Shown: in pieces, positions 35,400 through 42,408 of the stretch
Position numbering within the stretch: the first letter of the stretch is position 1
Layout: each line of letters starts with the position of its first letter
Origin: Calothrix sp. MO_192.B10
Lineage (GTDB): Bacteria > Cyanobacteriota > Cyanobacteriia > Cyanobacteriales > Nostocaceae
Reading direction: 5' to 3'
NCBI GenBank assembly: GCA_030065055.1
Contig: JASJDS010000040.1
Location: 1-42,408 of the forward strand
DNA: 42,408 nt
Made by a program: the position numbers and the translations under genes
The notes under the pieces: model-generated
What the model was told of the DNA's origin: nothing
Databases searched by the model: none
Seen by the model: the letters and a program-made list of their open reading frames with translations, nothing else

Positions 35400-36443
35400 C
35401 TAATCTTTGAGTTTTTTTTGTAACTTCCTCACAGATTGATAAAGCTCTGGTAATCGGTTAAATATAGCAGATGCTTTGAGATAGGTTTTGTAGGGGACGG
35501 CGGGACTACCACAAAACACTTCTCCAGCAGGAACATCATTGTGAACACCAGCTTTGGCAGCAGTTGTCGCTCCATCTCCAATTTTTACCTGATTGGAAAT
35601 TCCTGATTGTCCTGCCATAATCACCCGATTTCCCACTCTTACACCCCCCGCCATCCCAGACTGTCCGCCAATAGCACAACCAGATCCTATTTGACAACCG
35701 TGACCAACTTGTACCAAATTATCAATTTTAGTATGACGACCTACCCTAGTTTCACCTACAGCCGGACGGTCAATGGCACTGTTACAGCCTACTTCTACCC
35801 CATCTTCTAACACTGTATAACCAGATTGTTCCATTTTTAACCAACCATTGGCGGTGGGTACAAACCCAAAACCTTCCGCACCAATCACAGCACCACTATG
35901 AATCACGCAATCTGCACCAATGCGACTGCGTTCGTGGATAGTACAGTTGGCGTGTAAAATTGTGCGATCACCAATTGTTACTTGGGGATAAATCACTACA
36001 TTAGGATGGATGCAAACTCCATCACCAATTTCTACCCCTGCTTGAATTACTACATGGGGACCAATATATACATCATTACCGACCTTTGCTGTGGGATGAA
36101 TCACAGCAGAGGGATGGATTTCGGGTTGGGGTTGCCAAGGTTGGTAAAAAATTGCGATCGCTTTGGCAAATAATAGGCGAGGTTCGGTTGTAGCTATCCA
36201 AGCAATGCCCCGTGCTTGTGCTTGAGCCTGTAAGTCTTTATCTAAGGGTAAAATTAAAGCACTGGCACTAGTTTTACCCACAAAAGCTGCAAATTTTTCC
36301 CCTTCTATATAGCTAATGCTGCCGACTTGAGCATCATCAATGGCTCTAACCTCGGTAATTTCGGGATTAAGTGCTTTATCTATATGTAAGCTATGGGAAA
36401 TGGTATCTTCACCCAGTTGTTGAATAATTTCGCTGAATTTCAT
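35400..36443 (-). CDS. lpxD: UDP-3-O-acylglucosamine N-acyltransferase
   Basis: This 347-residue left-handed beta-helix acyltransferase adds the N-linked acyl chain to UDP-3-O-acyl-glucosamine in lipid A synthesis, at the cytoplasmic membrane. An N-terminal uridine-binding domain (about residues 1-105) is followed by hexapeptide repeats from about residue 110, of the kind VIHPTAKVGNDVYIGPHVVI. The catalytic His is in NLVQVGHGCQIGSGCAIGG, and a C-terminal helical extension (LPELYQSVRKLQKKLKD) matches LpxD. The ATG at 36443 is the obvious start. LpxA, LpxC and FabZ, which often accompany it, are not in the window. Confidence 0.96.
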   Translation of the reverse strand: MKFSEIIQQLGEDTISHSLHIDKALNPEITEVRAIDDAQVGSISYIEGEKFAAFVGKTSASALILPLDKDLQAQAQARGIAWIATTEPRLLFAKAIAIFYQPWQPQPEIHPSAVIHPTAKVGNDVYIGPHVVIQAGVEIGDGVCIHPNVVIYPQVTIGDRTILHANCTIHERSRIGADCVIHSGAVIGAEGFGFVPTANGWLKMEQSGYTVLEDGVEVGCNSAIDRPAVGETRVGRHTKIDNLVQVGHGCQIGSGCAIGGQSGMAGGVRVGNRVIMAGQSGISNQVKIGDGATTAAKAGVHNDVPAGEVFCGSPAVPYKTYLKASAIFNRLPELYQSVRKLQKKLKD

Positions 36444-36720
36444 GGCTGTGTTGGTATAAGAATTGCGAACAAACTAAAATTATTGTCGTTTTTTGTTACG
36501 TTTAAGTTCTATACCACACAGGGGGTGAGGAGTGAGGGAGTGATGGAGTGAGGGAGTGATGGAGTGAAGACGCGCAGCGTCTACAGTTTTGAGAATGCAT
36601 AACAATAAATATAGGAATTAATCTCCTTCCCTCCTTCCCTCCGGGCGGGGAAACCCCGCCCCTACTCCGAACTCCGAACCCCGAACTCCGAACACCGAGC
36701 TCCTTCCCTCCTTCCCTCCT
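36444..36720. other. Spacer between lpxD and the ABC1 kinase gene
   Basis: 277 bp made of GAGTGATG/GAGTGAGG arrays (36530-36567), GACGCGCAGCGTCTAC, a perfect GGGCGGGG-AAA-CCCCGCCC hairpin (36643-36661) that could terminate the upstream kinase transcript, then CCGAACTCCGAAC and CCTTCCCTC runs up to the stop codon. No gene is present. Confidence 0.65.
36643..36661. terminator. GC-rich hairpin after the ABC1 kinase gene
   Basis: An 8-bp perfect stem of only G and C with an AAA loop, 60 bp downstream of the minus-strand kinase stop. It is very stable, but no U-tract follows in either direction, and it is part of a dispersed repeat (GGCGGGGAAACCCCGCCCCTAC). Confidence 0.4.
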
Positions 36721-38691
36721 TCACTCCTGACTGGGAACAAGCTCCTCTGAGACTAATAAATCCCGAATCATCCTGGCTATGGCTTTTTGTACCAATTGAG
36801 TGGTAATCTGTTGTCCTAAACGCTGTACACCAGGATTTACAACGGCTTCGGCTATTTGCGGAGCGATTTGCATGGGGTCAAAACCACGGGTTTCTCGTAG
36901 AATGTTCGCAATCCGCTTGATATGTTCTAGGGTTTGTTGTTGTTCTACCGTGGCTGCGGGTGTTTGATTCACTGCGGCGATTCCCACCCTTTCCTTTAAC
37001 AAATAGGTGAAGTTGTGTAAAATATTCTTACCTAGAGCATCAAAACTTTTGACCATTTCATCCACTAAGCGATCGCGAATGAATGCACCCCTTTCTGATG
37101 AGAGAAAGTCTACTGCTTGCTCTAAGGCTAATGTCAAGTCATAATCTTGACTTTTACGGGCATTTTTTAATAAATTTTCTAAGCGATTCCAACGGAAGCT
37201 ACCTTCTTTAAATAGCAAGTCTCTCAAAGATGTTCTTAATTCCGTTGCTGGATCTGTTAACAAACGCTTGGCTACATAAGGATATGCTTCGCTGAGAACT
37301 TTAAAGTTGGGATCGATATATATTGCAATACCTTCCAATGTTACCAAAGAACGAATAATTAAAGCGTAATAAGGTGGTACGCGGAAAGGATATTCATACA
37401 TCAAAGCCGATAAATCGTCGGTGATGCTTTTAATATTGAACTCGGCAACACTGGCTCCTTGAGCATTGGCAAATACTTTCCCAAACGCAGGAATAATAGG
37501 GGTTAAATCCGTATCCGGTGACAAGAACTCTAACTTCACATAGTCATATGCCAACCCTTCAAAGTCACGGTTAACCACGTGGACGATCGCCTCTATTAAA
37601 CCATAACGCTGATGTGGTTTTACCTCGCTCATCATGCCAAAATCCAGATAAGCCAGTTTTCCCTCTGGGGTAGCTAACAAATTTCCTGGGTGGGGATCGG
37701 CGTGGAAAAATCCATGTTCTAATAACTGCCGCAAGGAACACTGTACCCCTACCTCAATTAAATAACGGGCATCTATCCCTTGGGCAGCAATTTCTTGTGC
37801 TTGGGTTAATTTGGTGCCGTTAATCCACTCCATTGTCAGCACGCGACGGTTGGTATATTCCCAGTAAATTTTCGGAACATATATGTCCTTTATATGACCA
37901 TAAAGCTCATAAAAACGCTCGGCATTTTCCCCCTCATGAATGTAATCCATCTCCTCAAAGATGCGATCGCCCAATTCATCAAGGATACCTACTAAGTCAC
38001 TGCGTATACGCTTAAATTTCTTCTTCGCCCATGCAGACAATCGCCGCAGGATATATAAATCGATAGTGATACATTCCCGTAAGTCGGGACGTTGGACTTT
38101 AACCGCAACCTCTTCCCCCGTACTCAATTTGCCTTTATATACTTGCCCCAAGGAAGCCGCAGCAATTGGTTGGGGCGACAATTCAGTATAAATTGCTTCT
38201 GGAACCTGACCTAGCTCTTCTTCAATGAACTGGTAAGCTATCTCATTGGGAAAAGCTGGCAATTGGTCTTGTAAACGGGTTAATTCTTCTAAGTATAGTG
38301 GCGGAACTAAATCGGGACGGGTGGATAAAGCTTGCCCAATTTTGATATATGCAGGTCCTAACTTGGTCAGTAATTCCCGTAGCTTTACTGCGTGGCGGCG
38401 TTCATTTTTGACAGATATTCCCCGCTTTCCATCCCACCACAAACCAGCAACAAAAGCTACTGTTGGTGTTAAGACGGTGATTATGCGTCGTAAAACTTGT
38501 AATGGACGACGTTGATAATGGGCTGCTATAGCCTCAGCATCATAACGCAAGCTTTCCGGCTCTGCCGTTGTCTTTGCTAAACGGGGATGTTTTTTAGCCA
38601 GTAAACGCCCGGAAGATGCCTGTATACCATTTTCTGGCATTTCTTGAGGTCTATCTGCCTGGGAAGAGGGAGTATCTGTCTTCGCAATCAT
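36721..38691 (-). CDS. ABC1/UbiB (AarF)-type atypical kinase
   Basis: The 656 residues carry all hallmarks of the ABC1K family: the KxGQ helix (YIKIGQALSTRPDLVPP, residues about 115-131), the alanine-rich loop PIAAASLGQVYKGKL, the Lys strand VAVKVQRPDL, the catalytic HADPHPGNLL and the metal-binding YLDFGMMSEV. Family members have ATPase activity and support quinone or tocopherol metabolism and membrane lipid homeostasis in plastids and cyanobacteria. The N-terminal 60 residues are hydrophilic and variable. The C-terminus (residues about 560-650) is helical and may contact membranes. The target metabolite is not decided by sequence. It is a single gene. Confidence 0.94.
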   Translation of the reverse strand: MIAKTDTPSSQADRPQEMPENGIQASSGRLLAKKHPRLAKTTAEPESLRYDAEAIAAHYQRRPLQVLRRIITVLTPTVAFVAGLWWDGKRGISVKNERRHAVKLRELLTKLGPAYIKIGQALSTRPDLVPPLYLEELTRLQDQLPAFPNEIAYQFIEEELGQVPEAIYTELSPQPIAAASLGQVYKGKLSTGEEVAVKVQRPDLRECITIDLYILRRLSAWAKKKFKRIRSDLVGILDELGDRIFEEMDYIHEGENAERFYELYGHIKDIYVPKIYWEYTNRRVLTMEWINGTKLTQAQEIAAQGIDARYLIEVGVQCSLRQLLEHGFFHADPHPGNLLATPEGKLAYLDFGMMSEVKPHQRYGLIEAIVHVVNRDFEGLAYDYVKLEFLSPDTDLTPIIPAFGKVFANAQGASVAEFNIKSITDDLSALMYEYPFRVPPYYALIIRSLVTLEGIAIYIDPNFKVLSEAYPYVAKRLLTDPATELRTSLRDLLFKEGSFRWNRLENLLKNARKSQDYDLTLALEQAVDFLSSERGAFIRDRLVDEMVKSFDALGKNILHNFTYLLKERVGIAAVNQTPAATVEQQQTLEHIKRIANILRETRGFDPMQIAPQIAEAVVNPGVQRLGQQITTQLVQKAIARMIRDLLVSEELVPSQE

Positions 38692-39294
38692 GAATTTACC
38701 ACCACATTGGCATCAGTATATTAAGTATTGTAACAATATGTTTAACATAAAGCATCTACCAAAAAGGCGTTCGCTTTATTGCATAACTATTCCTTGAGAG
38801 TGAATATTTCCCAGGGATAATAGGCACTAAATCTACTACCTAGGATAATCGTCTATATGAAGTAGTAGCCATTAAGAAATTTTATGGGTAAGAAACGGTA
38901 AATACAATCTCTGTAACTCAAACTCAGCTAAGTTTGATAACTGATAACTGTTAGCGCAGCTCCGACCCAGGAGGCTAACTGATAACTGTTAAAATCCAAT
39001 TTCCTGTATGCCCTACAGTACTCAAGGCTAATTTCAGAATGGTAAACTCAGATGTGCCTGCTTAATTCAATAGTAACGATTTATGAGAAGAGGAGGGAAG
39101 GAGTGTAGACACGAAGTGGCTTCTCGTAGACACGCAGTGGCTTCTCGAAGAGTAGAGTAGGAGTGAAGGAGGGAAGGAGGGAAGGAGTGAAGGAGTGAAG
39201 GAGTGAAGACTCTTAAACCATCAACTAACAACTAACAACTAACAACTAACAACTTGTTCCCTAAAGGATCTGCCACCACGGAGAATTAAACTGA
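38692..39294. other. Divergent spacer between the ABC1 kinase and recN
   Basis: It holds the promoters of both divergent genes, but no unambiguous boxes. Repeats present: AACTGATAACTGTTA twice (38939-38993), the 80-bp dispersed repeat (39091-39170), GAAGGAGT/GGGAAGGA arrays to about 39207, and TAACAAC heptamers at 39223-39252 just before recN. I saw no LexA-type operator. Confidence 0.6.
39091..39170. repeat. 80-bp dispersed repeat, copy before recN
   Basis: The reverse complement of 28911-28990 with one mismatch. It contains two CACGNAGTGGCTTCTCG units in tandem. Located about 125 bp before recN. Confidence 0.93.
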
Positions 39295-41040
39295 ATGTTG
39301 TCTGTGTTGCGAATTGAAAATTTTGCTCTAGTCGATCGCTTGGAACTTTCATTCGGTGCTGGATTAAATGTGTTAACCGGCGAAACTGGTGCTGGGAAGT
39401 CTATTATTTTAGATGCCATTGATGCTGTATTGGGTGGCAAGGTTTCCAGTAGACTGGTGCGTACTGGTACAAATCGAGCCATTGTGGAAGGGACGTTTAC
39501 TGTTAATGCTGCGGTTGCTGCTTGGTTAAGTGAACAGGAAATAGATTTGCTGGATACAAATTCAGTAGTCGTAAGTAGGGAAATTACCATTAATAGTAGT
39601 AATGTCCGCAGTCGATCGCGGATGAATGGGGTGTTGGTAAATCGGCAGATGATGGCAGAAATCCGCGATCGCTTGGTGGAAATCACTGCCCAGGGTCAAA
39701 CTGTACAGGTGGGACAATCAGCGCAGGTCAGGGAATGGTTGGATGCTTACGGAGATGAGCGTCTTTGGCAGCAGCGACAAGCTGTGGGGGCTGCTTTTAG
39801 TCAACATCACCAAGCATATCAATTATTAGAAAAACGCCGTACTTCAGATCGCCAAAGGCTACAACAACTGGATTTACTGACCTATCAGGTACAGGAATTG
39901 GGGGATGCTAATCTGAGCGATGGTGATGAATTAGACCAGCTACAACAAGAACACCAGCGGTTGAATCATGTAGTTGAGTTACAACAAATGAGTTACAAAG
40001 TTTACCAAGCTTTGTACCAAAACGATGAGGAGACTCCCACCACAACGGATTTATTGGGCGATAGTGAAGCTACCTTGAATGACATGGTAGATTACGACAG
40101 TCAACTCCAACATCTACTGGATATGGTGCGGGATGCTCAGGCTACCATTGCCGAAGTAGCAAGGCAAATTAATACTTATGGGGAAAGTTTAGAAGCCGAT
40201 CCCCAGAGATTGGAGGAAGTAGAGCAGAGGATTCGGGAATTAAAGCAAATTTGTCGTAAATATGGCCCTACCCTCAGTGAAGCGATCGCTCACTATCATC
40301 GCATCCAAGGGGAGTTAGCTCAACTCAATGATAGCGAACAATCTATTGAGAATTTGGAGGTGCAGGAACGGGAATGTTGGCAAAAGCTCACCAAGGCCTG
40401 TGATAAATTAACTAAGTTACGCCGCACCGCAGCTAATACCTTGGCAGCAGAACTAATTGGGGAACTCAAACCCTTGGCTATGGATAAGGTACAGTTCCAG
40501 GTAGAAATTGCCCCTACCACCCCCACAGCCACCGGCGCAGATAAAATTACCTTCATGTTTAGCCCCAACCCTGGAGAACCACTACAGCCATTGTCGGCCA
40601 TCGCCTCTGGTGGGGAAATGAGCCGCTTTTTGTTAGCACTCAAAGCCTGTTTTTCCCAAGCTGATGGGGTAGAAACTATGGTATTTGACGAAATTGATGT
40701 GGGGGTTTCCGGGAGAGTTGCCCAAGCGATCGCGGAAAAATTATACCAACTCAGCCAAGGACATCAAGTATTGTGTGTTACCCACCAGCCCCTAGTAGCA
40801 GCTATGGCAGACCGGCATTTTCGAGTATCCAAGCAAGTGATTCATCAAGTCAAGGGTAAAAAAGAAAGCAACGGCCATCGGGAAGAACGTACTGTGGTGC
40901 GAGTTACTGCTTTGGACAATCTAAGTAAGCGTCGGGAAGAATTAGCACAATTAGCAGGTGGTAAATCTGCACAGGATGCGATCGCTTTCGCTGATTCTTT
41001 GTTAGCACAAGCGGCTGATTATCGCGGAAAAACTCATTGA
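39295..41040 (+). CDS. recN: DNA repair protein RecN
   Basis: This 581-residue SMC-like ATPase holds broken DNA ends together during recombinational repair. The N-terminal head has MLSVLRIENFALVDRLEL and Walker A TGETGAGKSII. Two coiled-coil stretches (about residues 155-250 and 270-375) flank a short hinge. The C-terminal head has the ABC signature AIASGGEMSRFLLALK, Walker B TMVFDEIDVGVSG and the switch histidine in LCVTHQPLVAAMADRH. Length is slightly above the E. coli protein (553). The ATG at 39295 is preceded by TAACAAC repeats and a weak ribosome site. Confidence 0.96.
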   Translation: MLSVLRIENFALVDRLELSFGAGLNVLTGETGAGKSIILDAIDAVLGGKVSSRLVRTGTNRAIVEGTFTVNAAVAAWLSEQEIDLLDTNSVVVSREITINSSNVRSRSRMNGVLVNRQMMAEIRDRLVEITAQGQTVQVGQSAQVREWLDAYGDERLWQQRQAVGAAFSQHHQAYQLLEKRRTSDRQRLQQLDLLTYQVQELGDANLSDGDELDQLQQEHQRLNHVVELQQMSYKVYQALYQNDEETPTTTDLLGDSEATLNDMVDYDSQLQHLLDMVRDAQATIAEVARQINTYGESLEADPQRLEEVEQRIRELKQICRKYGPTLSEAIAHYHRIQGELAQLNDSEQSIENLEVQERECWQKLTKACDKLTKLRRTAANTLAAELIGELKPLAMDKVQFQVEIAPTTPTATGADKITFMFSPNPGEPLQPLSAIASGGEMSRFLLALKACFSQADGVETMVFDEIDVGVSGRVAQAIAEKLYQLSQGHQVLCVTHQPLVAAMADRHFRVSKQVIHQVKGKKESNGHREERTVVRVTALDNLSKRREELAQLAGGKSAQDAIAFADSLLAQAADYRGKTH

Positions 41041-41338
41041 AAACCACAACAGATAACTCAAAAATTTCTTATCAAAATAATGTATCAAAAAATACAATGA
41101 TATGATATAATATTAAGAAATATTACTTGTGATTAAAGCTCTAACCATTACAGCAAGGTAATCTCAGTATTGTTACAATAATGACAAAATATGCGCGAAT
41201 TAGTATATTATTTTGTATAATATACTTTGATAAGAATCAACATATTTACGGGTAATGTCCTGTTGTCAAGATGTACTCTTGCAATAGTTTGCTAAGAGTT
41301 ATCTCAGTGCAATACTACATCAAGTAATTATAATAATT
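41041..41338. other. Spacer between recN and the DUF4278 gene
   Basis: 298 bp, very A+T-rich (ATAATATTAAGAAATATT-type). It probably carries the promoter of the next gene; no repeat or gene recognised. Confidence 0.5.
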
Positions 41339-41785
41339 ATGCAACTTTTTTTATCAGAAGAACTGCCCGGAATAGGAGCAGTAAAATCCGGTGCGGATCG
41401 CATAACACTGAATGGTATATTATATTCCCGTGGCACGTCATTCTCTCAGAAAGTACAAGCTGCTGCAGAAAAACTTTGTCGGGACTATATCAAACAAAAT
41501 ATTAAGTGTTTCTTGGTCAAAGAGGGTTCTATGGTTACCCTGTGGATATCACAACCAGACAAACCACTCAGCAATGTCAAGCAAACACATCCACTTCCTC
41601 TTCCTAAGGCCATAGTTCCTCCTCAAGCCGAACCTGAAGAGAAAACCAAAGACAAAGAGCAAATCATGACCTATAGGGGGAAAACTTACAAGGCTAATGG
41701 GAATACTCAATCTTCTGCTGAGGTTCCGTCGGGGAGTAAAGCAAACACCCCCAAAAAACGTATGTATCGGGGTCGAGCTTATTAG
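41339..41785 (+). CDS. DUF4278 domain-containing protein
   Basis: The product has 148 residues. The C-terminal part reads MTYRGKTYKANGNT, and the protein ends RMYRGRAY. These are the two halves of the short DUF4278 motif (xYRGxxY...YRGxxY) common in cyanobacterial proteins. The first 75 residues (MQLFLSEELPGIGAVKSGAD, then ILYSRGTSFSQKVQ) form a folded module that I do not recognise, joined by a Lys/Glu/Pro-rich linker. There is no signal peptide or membrane helix. Function unknown. Confidence 0.85.
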   Translation: MQLFLSEELPGIGAVKSGADRITLNGILYSRGTSFSQKVQAAAEKLCRDYIKQNIKCFLVKEGSMVTLWISQPDKPLSNVKQTHPLPLPKAIVPPQAEPEEKTKDKEQIMTYRGKTYKANGNTQSSAEVPSGSKANTPKKRMYRGRAY

Positions 41786-42288
41786 GCTTATTTTACAAAA
41801 TATGAAAAAGGGTTTTTTCCCTACACCCTACACCTAGGCTGTGTACTTTGTTGAAATTTGGGCGGTTTTTAGTATTTTTGTACGTGACGTTTAATTTGTT
41901 GCTCAAAGCCTACTCACAACAAGGTTCCAGCCATCGTAACTACCCACATTTTTTGCATGAACAGAATCCCAAAAAAGGTACAGAGTCAACAGCCTACCCT
42001 ACACCCTACACCCCACACCCCACATCGAATCCCACAACCAAGTATGAAAATGCTCTGTTCCTAAATCCTCAAGGGCGCACGCAATGCGCCCCTACAAACT
42101 CCGCGCCTCCTGACTATTTTCAAGTCAGTCCTCCATGAACGTTTGTACACAACCTGCAGATGAAAATACCTCGACTGCGGCTCCCACACCTAAGCTGTCA
42201 ACCATCAACTAACAACTAACAACTAACAACTAACAACTAACAACTATTTTCAAGACAGGAGGAATGCCTCCTGCCTGATTTATTTTGC
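41786..42288. other. Spacer with dispersed repeats at the right end
   Basis: CTACACCCTACACC runs, an AAGGGCGCACGCAATGCGCCCC foldback near 42072-42092, the second copy of the 14608 repeat (42121-42202), TAACAAC heptamers (42205-42245), and a CAGGAGG-AATG-CCTCCTG hairpin near 42256-42273. A 96-codon frame over 41848-42138 has no recognisable product and ends in repeats. Confidence 0.65.
42121..42202. repeat. Dispersed repeat, right-end copy
   Basis: Counterpart of 14608-14690 in the same orientation. It shares CAAGTCAG, ATGRACGTTTGTACA, TGAAAATA and GGCTCCCACACCTAAGCTGT; the middle has diverged. Confidence 0.75.
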
Positions 42289-42330
42289 CTTGACACTCTC
42301 CGGGCTAAAGCCAGGTCGATTCTTAAAGCA
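42289..42330 (-). mobile_element. Putative IS200/IS605 right end
   Basis: Read on the minus strand, CCTGGCTTTAGCCCGGAGAG ends in TGTCAA. A short foldback with TTTAG in the loop, placed some 50 bp after a tnpB-like reading frame, is how the right ends of many IS200/IS605 elements look. Confidence 0.45.
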
Positions 42331-42368
42331 TCACTGCCTTAATATCCTGATATCTCAGGTTCCCAGGC

Positions 42369-42408
42369 TCAACACGTTTGCCACAAGGGCGTGCTGATAT
42401 CTCCTCGG
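42369..42408 (-). CDS. Possible tnpB (IS200/IS605) C-terminus, cut by the window edge
   Basis: The minus frame entering from the right edge reads RGDISTPLWQTC then TGA (42371-42369). Cyanobacterial TnpB proteins often end in an (E/G)DISTPL segment, and an element-end-like foldback follows. With only 12 codons visible this is a weak call based on family memory and context. Confidence 0.35.
   Translation of the reverse strand, partial: RGDISTPLWQTC

Noticed and set aside
41848-42138. 96-codon frame near the right end
   Set aside because: Runs through CTACACCC and other repeats; no domain.

Overview
The window is chromosomal DNA from a cyanobacterium, most likely a filamentous, Nostocales-type species. 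The evidence is the abundance of the HIP1 octamer GCGATCGC, a chlorophyll-binding IsiA/Pcb gene array with flavodoxin, 4-Cys serine/threonine kinases, a DUF4278 protein, a Uma2 nuclease, and spacers full of TAACAAC heptamers, GTGATGG arrays and other short dispersed repeats. The genus cannot be fixed from the sequence alone.

Layout. Bases 1-6741 hold the 5' part of gyrA (minus strand), a divergent RND efflux pair (membrane fusion protein plus inner-membrane pump) and tRNA-Gly(CCC). Bases 7000-9740 are accessory DNA: an OLD/RecF-like ATPase whose DUF4276 partner is cut to 42 codons by a palindromic repeat, then an A+T-rich gene with a treble-clef, HNH-like N-terminus. Bases 10014-17000 carry an adenylate-forming CoA ligase-like gene, a 90-bp x 4 minisatellite, and two paralogous zinc-ribbon/kinase membrane proteins. 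From 17.0 to 20.4 kb come a hairpin-dense untranslated region, speD (polyamine synthesis, only TTG available as start), a secreted peroxiredoxin and a family 2 glycosyltransferase. At 20.55-20.76 kb, minus strand, there is a candidate orphan HEARO/omega RNA.

The main functional block is 21.5-30.6 kb, an iron-stress light-harvesting island: flavodoxin isiB, an alpha/beta-hydrolase-fold protein lacking the nucleophile serine, three CP43-like antenna genes (the third fused to PsaL), then the most typical isiA, a fifth shorter antenna gene and a small cysteine-rich membrane protein. Flavodoxin replaces ferredoxin under iron limitation, while the antenna proteins bind chlorophyll around photosystem I; the PsaL fusion suggests a physical docking device. 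The isiA half is bracketed by 43-bp direct repeats and 31-bp inverted repeats.

From 30.6 kb to the end come a Uma2 nuclease, a large hybrid histidine kinase, lpxD, an ABC1/UbiB-type kinase, recN, a DUF4278 protein and, at the right edge, the apparent 3' tail of an IS200/IS605 tnpB gene.

The spacers are unusually rich in mobile-looking sequence: MITE-like elements with terminal inverted repeats (129 bp at 19122, 156 bp at 35081), GGGGCACGGC hairpins, and several repeat pairs in opposite orientation 10-16 kb apart. One low-complexity repeat also lies in frame inside the RND pump gene. The best candidates for undescribed biology are the structured region before speD, the orphan HEARO-like RNA, the isi/pcb array with its 21-bp tandem operator-like repeat, and the 90-bp minisatellite.
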